A DNA stretch of 64,000 nt, taken from assembly GCF_001577835.2 (NCBI RefSeq), contig NC_029542.1, positions 2,961,336 through 3,025,335 on the forward strand. The letters are read 5' to 3'. Made by a program: the position numbers and the translations under genes. The notes under the pieces are model-generated. The model saw only the letters and a program-made list of their open reading frames with translations. It had not been told where the DNA came from and searched no databases. Below are positions 34,351-45,352 of this stretch, piece after piece. The stretch comes from Coturnix japonica. Its lineage: Eukaryota > Chordata > Aves > Galliformes > Phasianidae. Each line of letters opens with the position of its first letter. Within the stretch, counting starts at the first letter, position 1.

Positions 34351-34989
34351 GAATTTTGGGAGTAATGGGGGGGGGAATTTACGGGGCTCCACCTGTGGCT
34401 ACTGGCACCATAGAACCACCTTTTAGTGCGGCTCCCGTCTTTCTTTAGTACAGTAAATTAGAAAGCAGGACAAAACCCATCTTCTGGCAGCCACTTCTAT
34501 GTGTTTTTCAATGCCACGCTGTTGCGTCCCCTCCCTGCTCACGCCCTCGGTGCAGACTTTGAACAAGCAGCTCTTTGCTTTTTTTTTCACCCCCTTTAAT
34601 CACTGGCGATCCCGGCCCCAATTCCACGTCCTGCATAGCCACAGATACGGCTCCCCCCGCCCTTATGGGGTCGGGGCGTGGGTTCGCTTTACAGCACTCT
34701 GCAATTCGATGTCCAAAATTAACCTTAATGCGGGCGGCACCCGGCCAGAAAATGGGGCTATTTTTGGGGTCCAGCCGTGCACTAAAGGGACATTTTGGGT
34801 AGAGCCGAAGGGGCTGAGCCCTCTCCCCACCCGGCTGCTTTTTGGGGTGAATTGTCGCATTTTTGGGTCCGAGCTTCCCCTGTTGGGTTTTTTTTTTGCA
34901 GTGCAGAGCGAAAAGGCGAAGCTTCTCGGAGTCTAAATAAGAAGTGAAATAGGTTTTTGTCGCTTTATTGCTGATTTTGATGGAACTTT

Positions 34990-35450
34990 TTAGGGGCAAA
35001 GTCACGCTCCCTGTGTGCGCGTCCCCGATGTCTATGGGGGGGGGGGGGGAACGCGGCTCCCTGCTCCCCCGCCCGACGGGAAAGGGGCGTGGCTTTTGTA
35101 AGTCCCGCCTCCTGGCTGCGCTCAGAACGGCTTGCTATTGGCTGAGCGGGCGATGACGTACACGCACTGCGGTTGTCCCGTGGCGCGGAGCCGGGGCTTC
35201 GTTTGCGTCGCCTTAAAGGGGCCGCGCTCGCTGCAACCCCGGCAGCGGCGCCGGCCCCGCGCCGCTCTGCGGGATGAACCGAGCGGTCCCGGGAGGTTCC
35301 GACCCGGTAAGGAAGCCCAGCTCAGATACGAGTCGACACCGGCACCGGCTGCTGCCGGTACCGAGAGGTGCCGACTCCGGTGGGAGGCTGTGAGGAGCGG
35401 TGACACGGGGGGCGGCTGGAGCCGGTACCGGGAGATGCCGAACCGGCAGG
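34990..35450 (+). promoter_or_regulatory. PHOSPHO1: CpG-island promoter, probably for PHOSPHO1
   Basis: A GC- and CpG-rich block lies between AT-rich flanks. It contains a run of fourteen G (35036-35049), GC-box-like GGGGCGTGG near 35084, a reverse CCAAT box (ATTGG at about 35137) and a CRE-like TGACGTAC at about 35154. It is followed by ATG 35274 and a donor at 35307. PHOSPHO1 is the next gene on the + strand, so this is probably a distal or alternative promoter for it. It could instead serve an unrecognised non-coding transcript. Confidence 0.55.
35274..35306 (+). other. PHOSPHO1: Candidate alternative PHOSPHO1 first coding exon (11 codons)
   Basis: ATG at 35274 opens exactly 11 codons (MNRAVPGGSDP), ending at a donor (CCG|GTAAGG, GT at 35307) in phase 0. 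Splicing to the main PHOSPHO1 exon (38774, also phase 0) would give MNRAVPGGSDP followed by GVGMASS. This is a 264-aa isoform with a different N-terminus and an intact catalytic domain. Only the frame and the splice sites support it. Confidence 0.35.
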
Positions 35451-35640
35451 GTGGGTACCGGTACCAGGAGGTGCCCACTTAGATAGCTTCCAATGGCTGG
35501 TGCTGTCGGTGCAGGGAGATGGCAATCTGGTAGGGCTGGTACCGGTACCGGGAGGTTCTGGTATAGAGCAGAAGCCTTCAGGCACCGATCATGCGTGAGC
35601 CAGCCCCATTGCGGCTGTCACCGGTACCGGTACCGACCAC
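35330..35640. repeat. Degenerate GGTACCGG-rich repeat
   Basis: The palindromic words GGTACCGG and ACCGGTACC recur many times, mixed with GAGGTGCC-like variants, in an irregular array just inside the CpG island. The spacing is uneven, so it is a cryptic repeat and not a clean tandem array. Confidence 0.6.
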
Positions 35641-36639
35641 GCATCATCCAGCACCGGCCCAGCTCTGTGTGCCCGGCGGTTCGGTCCTGGCAGCTCAATC
35701 CCGGCTCTCCAGGGAGCGAACCGCACTCCGGGAGCTGATTTTGGGCTCCACGGAGCTCTGCCATCCAGGTGTAGCATTTTAGGGTCAAAACAGCCTGTTT
35801 CGGGTTTGTTACTTGTTGGGGTTTCTTTGCAATGCTTTGGTCGCGGTGCTTTGCACTGCGTCGTCCTGCTGTCGGACAGGGGGAAAAAACAAGTGTATTA
35901 AATGGATCGTCCCTATGTTCGGTTCCCCATATACAAACGAGGGGCTGTTTTCCCCTCCTTTAGCTTTTAGGGCAGCGGCACTTTGTCTTCTGCTTTTCCT
36001 TCAGTGCAGCTCTACGGGGTGGGCAAACAGATTTGGTGTAGGTCAGCAGTTGGGTTTGGGGGTTAAACTAAGCTTAAAAACCACCAAAAAACGGGGGTGT
36101 GGGGTAAATAGGGCGATGGAAACGTGCTTGGGCAGATGGGAGATGCCCCCATTGCCCAGCAGGTCCTGCAGCAGCACTGGGTGGGTGGGTGCAACATTGC
36201 GCTGCTCTCACCCGGTGCCGTGTCCTGCTTTGAACCCGAAATCATGGGATTAAGCTGTAAATCCCACGGCCGGGCAGAGTTCCCCTGGGACACACAGCGT
36301 TGACCGCTCCGGGGGAGATAACGAGGGTAGCAAATGTCACTGGGCTCCTGTAGGGTGTGGGAGGATGTTTAAGGGGGATGGGAAGGATAGAAAACATTGA
36401 GATTTGGGGTATAAATGACCTGGAGAGATCCATCTGTGTGTGACACCAACATCTCCCTGCTTTTATTGGGGACATTTTCACCCCTTGTCCCTAATTGAGT
36501 TTCTTTAACTCTTTGCATTCAGTATCATTAATGAACCAACATCTGATTTGTTTTCCAGTTCCAACCTTCAGGCTTTGAATGATGTTAGGAAACACGGCCG
36601 CTCTCATTTCATTTTGGAAGGACTCCTTTTCTTTTGCAG

Positions 36640-36676
36640 AAGGTGGAAGGACACTCTCCCAGGAAGCAGCTGCCCG
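36640..36676 (+). other. Candidate 37-base micro-exon
   Basis: It is flanked by a strong acceptor (TTTCTTTTGCAG ending 36639) and a strong donor (GTGAGT at 36677). Its length would shift the frame between the candidate exon at 35274 and the main PHOSPHO1 exon. If it is used, it is more likely part of a 5' UTR or a non-coding transcript. There is no other evidence for it. Confidence 0.25.
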
Positions 36677-37145
36677 GTGAGTCATCTCCACGTATAAATA
36701 GCACTGGTGGGAGCAGTGTTGCAGTTTGCTGCTCGCAGAGCAAAGGGGTGCAGTGCTTCTCTTTAGATGGAAAAAGAGAGCATCCATTCCTTAGGAAATC
36801 CTGGCTCTTTATGCACAGCATAACTGCGGGACTTCAGCTTTTAGTGCTATCCATAAGCTGGTCTCTATGGGGCTTTATGCAGCTGTTCCAGGGCTCTTTC
36901 TTTGCTGCCGTAATGCGTCCTTCAAGCTCAGACCAAAATGATTTTGGCACCGATTTAGAATACAAAGAAAAAATGCAAAGTCACAATTAATCTTCCGCGC
37001 TGTTTATTCTGTTCCCTTTGATTCAGGCCTGAAAATCATAGTGGTGACTTTCAGCCCTAGGCTGGCTGTGGCTTTATTTGGTTTTAAATGATGCATGTGA
37101 ATACGTACCATCTTTTGGGTGGGTACTTATAAACTGAAGCTGGTT

Positions 37146-37220
37146 TGGACAACCTGAGGTTGTGAGAGAACCAGCCCATGGCAGAGCAACTGGTTAATCC
37201 TCAATTCCTTTCCAACTCAA
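37146..37220 (+). repeat. Degraded CR1 3' tail
   Basis: The segment carries 'cccatggcagagcaactgg', 'tcctcaattcctttccaact' and 'caagcccttct', which echo the last bases of CR1 in + orientation with much drift. It lies upstream of the first PHOSPHO1 coding exon. Confidence 0.5.
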
Positions 37221-37983
37221 GCCCTTCTAACCCGGTACTGGCCTTAAAACCACTCAAATTCCCAAACAAATCCCCTACAGACAAAGCAAAACTCTTCATA
37301 AAGTGATGCTGACATCAAAAAAAAACCCCAAACCCATTGAAATCCTCCTCGATTCAGCCAGCAAAACATGAAATTGGCCACATCCTGGTGTGTTATTCCT
37401 CCTGCCCAGGTCTCCCACCAGGCTGAGCTCGGAGTTTTGGCATCTTGAGGTTTTATATCGCTCTGTTTTTCTCCCCAAGCACCACAAGGGGTCGGCACAA
37501 TCGTGGATCCGGGGCTGTGCCTGCACTGCAGGCAACGAGTTGGCACAGCTCTATACCAAGAGCTGCCTGCGCCCTTCTTTTCCTTCCAAGATAATTGCTC
37601 CATTTAAAAGGAGCAGCCCAAACTAATTAGACTGCAAGAAAATCAGGACGATTTTTGGAACTGGAAGTTGTTTGCCGGGTTGGGTCTTTTCATGTGTGGC
37701 AAAGCCTGAGTGCTTGGGAGAGCTAAGAGGGATCAGACGCATTAAGTGGTCCCTGCCCACTCACATTGCTCCCTACGGAGTCATTTAATTCTTCAGCTCC
37801 TGGTACAAAAGGTCATGAGCTTGGAAGTTCAGTGCAGGACACAGGCACGTAGCATGCTGCACGTCTCTGCATATGGCAGCCATTAACCAGCATCACCCTT
37901 ATGGTTTGCAGTGAGGAGCCCAACACAGAAAACCCTAAACAGGACCTTCAGTAAAGTGGTGCTTGGAGAGTGATGGTCTTAAA

Positions 37984-39535
37984 ATGAAAAGGTGCTGTGA
38001 GGGTGTTGGGCTGCCATGCCTGTTTAAGGTCAGTGTGATTCTCTATGTTTTCATCTCTCTGTCTCTTCTCAGGGTCAGGGAGCAGAAGTGAGGTCCCTGT
38101 CTTGCATGTCTGATTGGTGGCAGGTGGTGAGCGGGGGCTGCTGGGTTTGGCACTGGGCTTGGGCTGAAGCTGTCCAGCTCTATGTGTTGTCAGCAATGTG
38201 GTTTTACTTTGGGGAGAAGGGCAGACCCCAGCTCTGAGCCCAACCCAAAGGGAAACCACATCCAGGTGACAGCACCAAAATTAACCTGCAAAGTCTTTTC
38301 TTTTCCAAGGAAAAGTCATTCTTGTCCTTGCAAGGATGACAGCAAGAGGGGTTTGTTTCCATGGACACAAATTCTTTTGCATGGGTGTGATATGAGTGGG
38401 ATGGGGAGCAAAGTCTGTATGCCCCTTCCCCAAGACCCATGGAAACACACCAACGCTGTCCCCATGTCCCTTGGGAGGACGTGTGTCAGTCCTTGGCACA
38501 CTGACCACCTTGACTGCAGTACAGGGATTAGCAGTGGCAAAGTGATCTCTTTATAAGAAGGATAAACACTCCAGGGTCAGGGCTGAGGTATGTCAGCAGG
38601 GGATTAGCCCCAAGCCCCCCCAGCTGGGTTAATGAGCTGCATGGCAAAACGTGGGCAGGGATAATTTGGCAGAGAAACGCTGCATTGCAACGCTGGCAGC
38701 CTCTTGTGTTTGTTGCCTTTGGCTCCAAAGCCAAGTGCTCAGCTCACTGTGGATGCTCTTCTCCCCCCCGCAGGGTGTTGGTATGGCCAGCTCCCGGCCT
38801 CCCAAGTACCTCCTGGTCTTTGATTTTGATGAGACCATCATCAATGAGAACAGTGATGACTCCATCGTGCGGGCAGCACCAGGGCAGGCATTGCCTGAGC
38901 ACATCCGACAGAGCTTCCGTGAAGGCTTCTACAATGAGTACATGCAACGTGTCCTGGCCTACATGGGGGACCAGGGCGTCAAGATGGGGGACTTCAAGGC
39001 CGTCTATGAGAACATTCCCCTGTCTCCAGGCATGTCTGACCTCTTCCAGTTCCTCTCCAAGAACCACGAGCTCTTTGAGATCATCCTCATCTCCGACGCC
39101 AACATGTTTGGTATTGAAAGCAAACTGAGGGCGGCCGGTTTTTACTCCCTCTTCCGTAAAATCTTCAGCAACCCATCCAGCTTTGACAAGAGGGGTTACT
39201 TCACCTTGGGGCCCTACCACAGCCACAAGTGCCTTGACTGCCCAGCCAATATGTGCAAGCGCAAAATCCTAACGGAGTACCTGGCCGAGAGGGCGCAGGA
39301 AGAGGTGGAGTTCGAGAGGGTATTTTATGTTGGGGATGGTGCCAATGACTTCTGCCCTTCAGTGACTTTGACTTCAGCTGACGTTGCTTTCCCCCGGAAG
39401 GGTTACCCCATGCACCAGATGACCCAGGAGATGGAGAAGAAGCAGCCTGGAACCTTCCAAGCCACCGTTGTTCCCTGGGAGTCAGCTACTGAGGTCGCCC
39501 GCTATCTGCAGGAGCTCCTCAAGAAGAAGTGCTGA
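37984..39535 (+). CDS. PHOSPHO1: PHOSPHO1, phosphoethanolamine/phosphocholine phosphatase (268 aa)
   Basis: Coding exons 37984-38028 (15 codons, [15 protein letters not shown], donor GTCAGT) and 38774-39535 join in phase 0 to give 268 aa. That length, and the N-terminus as I recall it, match chicken PHOSPHO1. The enzyme is a Mg-dependent HAD-superfamily phosphatase. It frees phosphate from phosphoethanolamine and phosphocholine inside matrix vesicles, which starts cartilage and bone mineralisation. Visible motifs: motif I DFDET with nucleophile Asp32 and Asp34; Asp43; motif II ILISDAN (Ser122, Asp123); and motif [12 protein letters not shown] (Asp203, Asp207). Cys168/Cys171/Cys176 sit in a CLDCPANMC cluster. 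No signal peptide is seen. A longer open frame running upstream from 38651 is intron sequence and not the start. An alternative start in the CpG island at 35274 is possible. Confidence 0.97.
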
Positions 39536-40820
39536 GGATGGATGGCTCCAAAGAGGCTTGTTTATGATAAGCAGCTGGGAAGGGAGAAGGCTGGGAGGTC
39601 ACGTCCTGCACCCCATGTTTATTTGGCACTGCTCACTTGGACTTTGATTCCTGGACTGCTTTCCTGCCTTCTAAGCTCTCTCCCCAGTGATTGAAGCACT
39701 TTCTCTCCCCCCACATCCCTTTCTCTTCCCTCTGCCACACTGAGATGAAGTCCTCTCTATGCAGCTTAGATGGCTTCTCTGCTGTTGGTGGTTGGCAACA
39801 CTAATGGTATGGGTTGTTTTTTTCCTTTATGACTTCTCAAGAGCAGTTCTTTAATATCCAGAAGCCAGTTCTCCTGCAGGCTGAGCCCTGCACGTGCTTC
39901 CTCTTGACCCAATTCACCTGCCCATCTCCACTCTCCATGCAGGAGCTGCATGCTGTTGCCTTCAACCCAATGCTCCAAGGGCTCCTTGCCTCTCCAGGAA
40001 GCCACAAGAAATTCAATCTGGGCAGTTTATGTTGCCCAGGTTCCCCAGCTCACCATGCACCCCATTCCTTGCTCAGCAGATGAGCCTCACAAAGGAGTTT
40101 ATCATCCCTTCAGACTTTATTTTCTGAACAAAAACAACAACAAAAAAGTCATGAGAAATCAAGGAAACCTTTTGGAAGGTTGGTACACCTTGAAGTAATA
40201 CAAAGCAACATCCTTTAGCTCCCATTGCCCTCACCCCATTTTATTTTGGGGGGGAGGCTGAATGGCCACATCCTGCTTGAGGAAGAAGACCTGATTTCAC
40301 CTTCCTTTTCCTCCCCCATTGCTTCCCCTCTTGGGGCAGCAGCCCCCCAATTCATCCCCAGTGCAGACTGTTCATATCTTTGCTGGGTTGCATTGACTGC
40401 CCTGTGACTGCCTGCCCTGGTTCAGAGGTGCTGAAATTCCACCCCCCCCCCCAGCTGCAGATAGAGGTACTATAGCACTTCTGGTATCAGCTCCCCAGAG
40501 GCCAAACCCTCTCACCCCACCACAGTGTTAACTGCCCATTCTAATTGCACTCTATAGAGGGGGGCTTGCAGTATTTTGCTCTCTGGTGTTGGCTCTTCCT
40601 GGATTTATCCACAGCCTTAAATGACCCCTGAGAGTGGCTTGTAACTACTCCAAAGCATAGGAACCCTGGTAACAAATCAGAGCAGTAAGGAAATAACCAA
40701 AGTAGCCCTGAGATGATCCTCCTTTATTTCATTTTTTTCCTTCGTTCTTCCTCTTCTGGACACTGTTTAACTGTGTGGAACTTAAAGCCATGGAATTAAA
40801 TATATATATATACATATATA
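39536..40820 (+). other. PHOSPHO1: PHOSPHO1 3' UTR with ATTAAA signal
   Basis: No gene lies between the PHOSPHO1 stop and the ABI3 tail. The likely poly(A) signal on this strand is ATTAAA at 40795-40800, just before a TA-rich run, giving a UTR of about 1.3 kb. The end is inferred. Confidence 0.45.
40723..40728 (-). terminator. ABI3: Candidate ABI3 poly(A) signal
   Basis: TTTATT on the + strand is AATAAA on the - strand, about 800 bases past the ABI3 stop codon at 41526. Other TTTATT copies lie at 40116-40121 and near 40243, so the true site is unsure. If this one is used, the ABI3 and PHOSPHO1 transcripts overlap slightly at their 3' ends. Confidence 0.45.
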
Positions 40821-40843
40821 TGTATATAGATATATATATATTA
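40801..40843. repeat. (TA)n microsatellite
   Basis: A run of TA dinucleotides with a few TACA/TGTA breaks, between the converging PHOSPHO1 and ABI3 tails. Confidence 0.9.
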
Positions 40844-41278
40844 CAGATACACAAGTTATTTGTATCCAGAACATAAACCTGAAAGTGAGATGGCTCTGAA
40901 GTGCACACACGTGGTGTTTCTTTTCCTCAGGCTGCAGGAGGAGGAAGGCAGCCTTGGGAGCTGACCAGGGGAGCAGCAGAGTGGGATTGGGTTATGAGCA
41001 GTGCTCTGCAGGTTGGGCCTGACCTACAGGAGCCCCTTTGGTACAGGACTTAGACCTGGCTCACCCTCCTCTCAAGCAGCTGGGAGCAGTTCCTTGCCCC
41101 AGAGCTGCTCTCCTCTTCGTGCTTATGATTTCTGAGCTTTGGTCCTACTCTGCTGTCAATCCTAGGGGTCTAAGAGCAGCACCAGGGCCAGCCCAAGGGA
41201 TTTCAGAGCTTGCTTCCCACCCCCCCATTTCCAACAGCTTGAGGGCCAGGGAGTTGCCTCAGTGCTAAACCTTCACAG

Positions 41279-41299
41279 CATCATCATCATCATCATCAA
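41279..41299. repeat. (ATC)n microsatellite in the ABI3 3' UTR
   Basis: About six to seven ATC units. A longer array of the same unit lies at 54563-54592 in the IGF2BP1 3' UTR. Confidence 0.85.
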
Positions 41300-41525
41300 T
41301 TGCTGGTGTCATTAAAAAAAATGACAAAGGGTGGGATGAGGTGCAGGGAGCAGGCAGGGGGATGTGTGGGGTGCAGGCAGCAGCATGTGGCATGGGGTCA
41401 TGTCATGGCTGCAGCAAAAAGGGGCTGAGCTGTGCAAAGCCAGAAGTCAAAGGCAAAGTGGAGCCCTCACCTCCTGGACACAGCTGAGCTGGGTGGGCGA
41501 TGAGGGGTCGGGGAGCTGCTGGTGC

Positions 41526-44500
41526 TCAGAAGGGCTCTACATAATTGCCAGGGAAGAAACCTGCTTCCTCGCCCATGATGCCTTCACACCATCCATCAGA
41601 GTACCTCCGTGTGACATAGATGAGGGCACCAGGCTCGAAGGAGAGCTCATTGTCCTTCTGTCGTGTGTACGGGTAGATGGTCAGCACTGTGCAAAGAAGG
41701 GGAGAGACGCCATGGAGAAGAGTGGGGACAGCTGAGATGGGCAGGAGGGAAGGGCTGAGCCTCTGCACTGCCCTGTAGTGGGGCAGTCACATCCTCAGTG
41801 CTGTGACCACATCCAGGGCCAAAGAATCTGGTGGATCTCAGCAGATCTGACCCTGGAGCTGCTGTACCTTTATCCAAGTAGCTCTCAGGGACACATGAGG
41901 GTTCCTCTGCAGCTGGTGGTGGTGGTGGTGGGGTGAAATCCTCAAAGTTGGGCAGTGGTGGTGGTGGTGGCAGCGGTGACTCTGGGTCATTGGAGACTGT
42001 AGAACAAATTCAGTGAGAGTCAAGCGGCTCCATACAGAGCAGAGCACAGCATTTGTGTTTGAAATGAGCACCCCCCAGACACCGCAGCACTCACCTGGAA
42101 GGCTGAAGTCTGGTGGGGGCACATCCAGGTCCCCTGGTGGTGGTGGTGGTGGGAGCAGATCCCCAGGGAGAGGTGGAGGGGGTGGGATGGTGGCTGCAGC
42201 TGGGGTGGGTGGTGGTCCCGGGAGGGGTGGGAGTGGGGGTGGTGCTGGGATGCCTTCCCCAGGGGCTCCTCCACTTGAGCTGGGGATTCAGAGTCAGGTA
42301 AAAGGGGTGTATGTGTGTGTGGGGAGGCATGTCTCAGCCCTCCCATCTTTGAACATGGGTGTCTGCTCTATGCTAGAACAGGGTGACACCCAGTGCTGTC
42401 ACCACGGGCAGGCACCCCAGCATCTGTGTGCAAAGCCATTTCCCCATCCTGTGCCTTAGTTTCCCCCTTGGGAACCATCTCTGTTATTTTGCTCTAGATA
42501 CACACAGTGAATTTCCTGCTCTCCAATACAATATTGCTTATCAAAACCTCTCTGCAAATAGATGCAGTGGGGTAACCACAGCTGCCCTATTCCCACTGAT
42601 CCCCCTCTCCCTGGTTATTCCAGACACCCCCCTGGCCCAGGCTGGTACCTGATTGATGTCAGTGAGGAAGCAGATGAAGCTGCAGAGAGCTTTCCCTCGG
42701 GAACCACGGGGGGCTGGATGGGCTCAGGGACACGAGTGCTCCTCCTGCCAACAGAGCAGGCACTGAGCCCATGCTGACAGGACACAGAGGGCAGCTGCAT
42801 TGGGCAGTGCACCCCATGGCTCTGTCCCTGCTCAGTGACACCCAAGCTAAAGATTCCCTACTCTACACCATCCCAGAAGCCTCACCCCATGGTGCCTGCA
42901 GACTGTGTGGTTATCTTCATCCCTTTCCGAGACAGTGTGCCTGTCCTGGACAGCTGAGTGCTGTGATCCTGCAGGCAGAAGAAAACACATACACATGACA
43001 AGTTCATTGCACTCCATGCCTACCATGCCCTTATAGTGCCCCAAAGGCCTTTGCTGAACCCTTCTCAAAAGGATGGGGGGTGGTGAGGGGCTGCCCCAGC
43101 TAATAGAAGTAGATATTGGTGCTGATAGAAGCAGATATTGGTGCTGCTGTCTGGCATTGCCACCGTGGGAACTGCAGCCCCAGCACTGTCACTTCCCCTT
43201 CGACTCCACAGCGGTTTCACACTGTGCACGTGGCTCTGATGCTGCTGAAAACCCACAGACGCCTTCCGGTGAGGGGGCAGCTTACAGGGGCAGTTTCAGT
43301 GCTGGAACAGCACTGTGGGTGTAATGCAACTCAGCCTTAGCCAAGCAACTCTGGGACTGTGTGCCTTTATGGCATTGTCAGTGTCCCATTCCCCTCCTGC
43401 ACCAAGATGAGCCCCACTGGGACAAGTCCTGGAGGAAGCATAGACAGACCCCCTTTCTCCATCCAGGAGGGGTTTGTACCCCCACCAGATCACATAAAGC
43501 CCATCTAAACCCCCATCTACCCACGGGACACCCTCCAGGCTGACCTTTATGCCGTGACCGATGTCATCCAGGATGCTGAAGTTGAGGGGTTTCCTGTAGT
43601 AGGGCTCTAGGGAGGGTGGGTTGGGGGGGGATGTGATCTTCTGGTGGGATGGGAACCTCTTACTGACGGTCAAAGCGCCGATCTCCCGACGAGATACTTT
43701 CTCCTTGTGCATGTCAACGCTCTGTGGAGGCAGCAGGAAAGGCTCTAAGGAGCCCTCAAATATCAGGAAGAAAGTGAGTGGCTGCAGGGCTCTGAGTCAT
43801 TGTCCCTAGTTCTCCAAGGGGACGAGGCCAGTGTCCACCGAGGGGAGATAACAGCATCTGAGCCTATGTGACTGCTGCAGGGTAGCTCCTTGGGGGCTTC
43901 CCCAGAGGCTGCCATGGTCCCCAAACACCCAGACTAAGACAAGCCCTTAAGAACAGTTTCCCACCCCTCGGTAGTCTTGTCCTTTAGCTTCTTGGGTGAC
44001 CAAGGTGCTGCAGGGGCTGACAGGCCATTAAAACCACAAGAAAAGTTGGTCTCCAGTCCCTGTAAGCTGCTCCTTTCTCAGGGCTGAAACCCCACAGCAG
44101 TACAGACCCATGGCAGTGGCTGAGGTCAGACCCACCTGGGCTACACAGCTGACATTGGCCTCCAGCTTTTGCAGCTCGGCTGCCTGCAGGTCCAGCAGCT
44201 GCAGGAAGGTGGTGGCCAGGCTGCTGACCTGATAAGCCACACTGGCCAAGGACTGTGTGCTGAAAGCCATCGTCTCCTCCAGAGCCTTCCTCTTGTCGCT
44301 TGCCTGGAGGGTGAAACACAGCTGTGATGAGCTGGGATGGCTGAGAGCACAAAGTGCCGCCGCCGTCATACCCAAACCAGGGTCACAAGGGAGCAAAGGG
44401 GCTTCCTTCTGCTTTCCAAATGCATCACAGTTCCTCCAGCTCAGGCAGTGGGACTCAGCGATGCTCAGCACCATCAGGGTGCAGTGGGAGAAGCACAGAG

Positions 44501-45325
44501 GGGATCAGGAGGGTCTGTGCTGTTGGGACTGTTCCAGTCCCGCTGCCAGCAGCTGGGGAAGCAGTCTCAGTTCTCTGAGCTGTTTTGCATGCTTCCCCTT
44601 CAGAGATGCAGCTGGGGGGCTGTGAACCGACCAGAAGCTTCAGCATGAGAAAACAACCCAGCCCTGGATGATGCTTAACTGAGGCAGCAGCAATGCCCGG
44701 CCATGGGACAGAGTGCAGATTCACAGCCCCAGATGGGGTGAGGGAACAACCATCACCACTCCCTTGGGTCTGCCATGGGGGAATGAGGCTACCAAGGTGG
44801 GATCCTTAAAGCACCCAAGAGACCCCCGGTCAGGGCACTGTTCCCAGCCAATGGGGCCAAACCAACCCTTTGCCATCCCCTCAGCAGGTCACAGGGACAG
44901 GGGGGAGTAGGACAGCACAGAGCCCATTGCCCACCCTATGCTGGGAAGGAGTGAGCACTGTCAGCACCTCCCAGACCCTGAGCTGCCATCCCTGCTCCCC
45001 TCCAGCACCAAAAAACCCCAGAAGACCCCCCCCACAATGTCCCACACATAACCCTGATGGCTGAGCAGAGGGGAAACTGAGGCACGAGAGAAGCTCTCAA
45101 TGCTGGGCAGGAAATGAATGGGAACAGCAAAGCCTTCACCCCCACACCATCCTCCCCATCACCACCACAGACCCCCCAACCCATCCCAGCCCCACACACA
45201 TCCCTACACCCCACCTGCAGGTAGTTGCTCTCGCAATACTCAGCCACACGCTGCAGGTTGTTGTGGTTATCACGCAGTCCCTGCCGTGCTGCGGGGACAT
45301 CGCAGGGCTGCAGCGGCTCCGCCAT
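41526..45325 (-). CDS. ABI3: ABI3 (NESH), WAVE-complex Abl-interactor adaptor (8 exons, 369 aa)
   Basis: Exons in transcript order: 45325-45215, 44303-44136, 43721-43545, 42968-42886, 42744-42649, 42279-42095, 41996-41868 and 41686-41526. All junctions obey GT/AG and phases agree: 370 codons including TGA, against 366 aa in human. Residues 1-93 form the Abi N-terminal helical part (MAEPLQPCDVPAARQG; KALEETMAFSTQSLASVAYQ). Residues 94-152 carry the Abi homeodomain-homologous region (EKVSRREIGAL, ILDDIGHGIK), followed by STQLSRTGTLSRK. Residues about 212-315 are proline-rich, with Pro runs coded by repeated CCA. A C-terminal SH3 domain (about 318-369) carries ALYDY-like IYPY, DELSF-like NELSF and FPGNYVE. 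The family joins WAVE regulatory complexes and actin control at the cell edge. In mammals ABI3 is mainly expressed in blood cells and microglia. Confidence 0.97.
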
Positions 45326-45343
45326 AGCGCTGGGACCGGAGCC

Positions 45344-45352
45344 CACTTCCTC
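45344..45352 (-). promoter_or_regulatory. ABI3: ETS/PU.1-like motif in the ABI3 proximal promoter
   Basis: The - strand reads GAGGAAGTG, the PU.1-type ETS core, about 20 bases upstream of the ABI3 start codon. It fits the blood-cell expression known for ABI3. A CRE-like TGACGTA lies a little further upstream near 45395. These are motif matches only. Confidence 0.4.

Noticed and set aside
34508-35005. 165-codon - strand and 145-codon + strand frames
   Set aside because: They overlap each other in GC-rich sequence and show no domain, splice context or homology I recognise.
38651-38773. Upstream start for PHOSPHO1 at 38651
   Set aside because: The stretch to 38773 is intron ending in a clear acceptor (CCCCCCGCAG). 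The true N-terminus is coded by the exon at 37984-38028.
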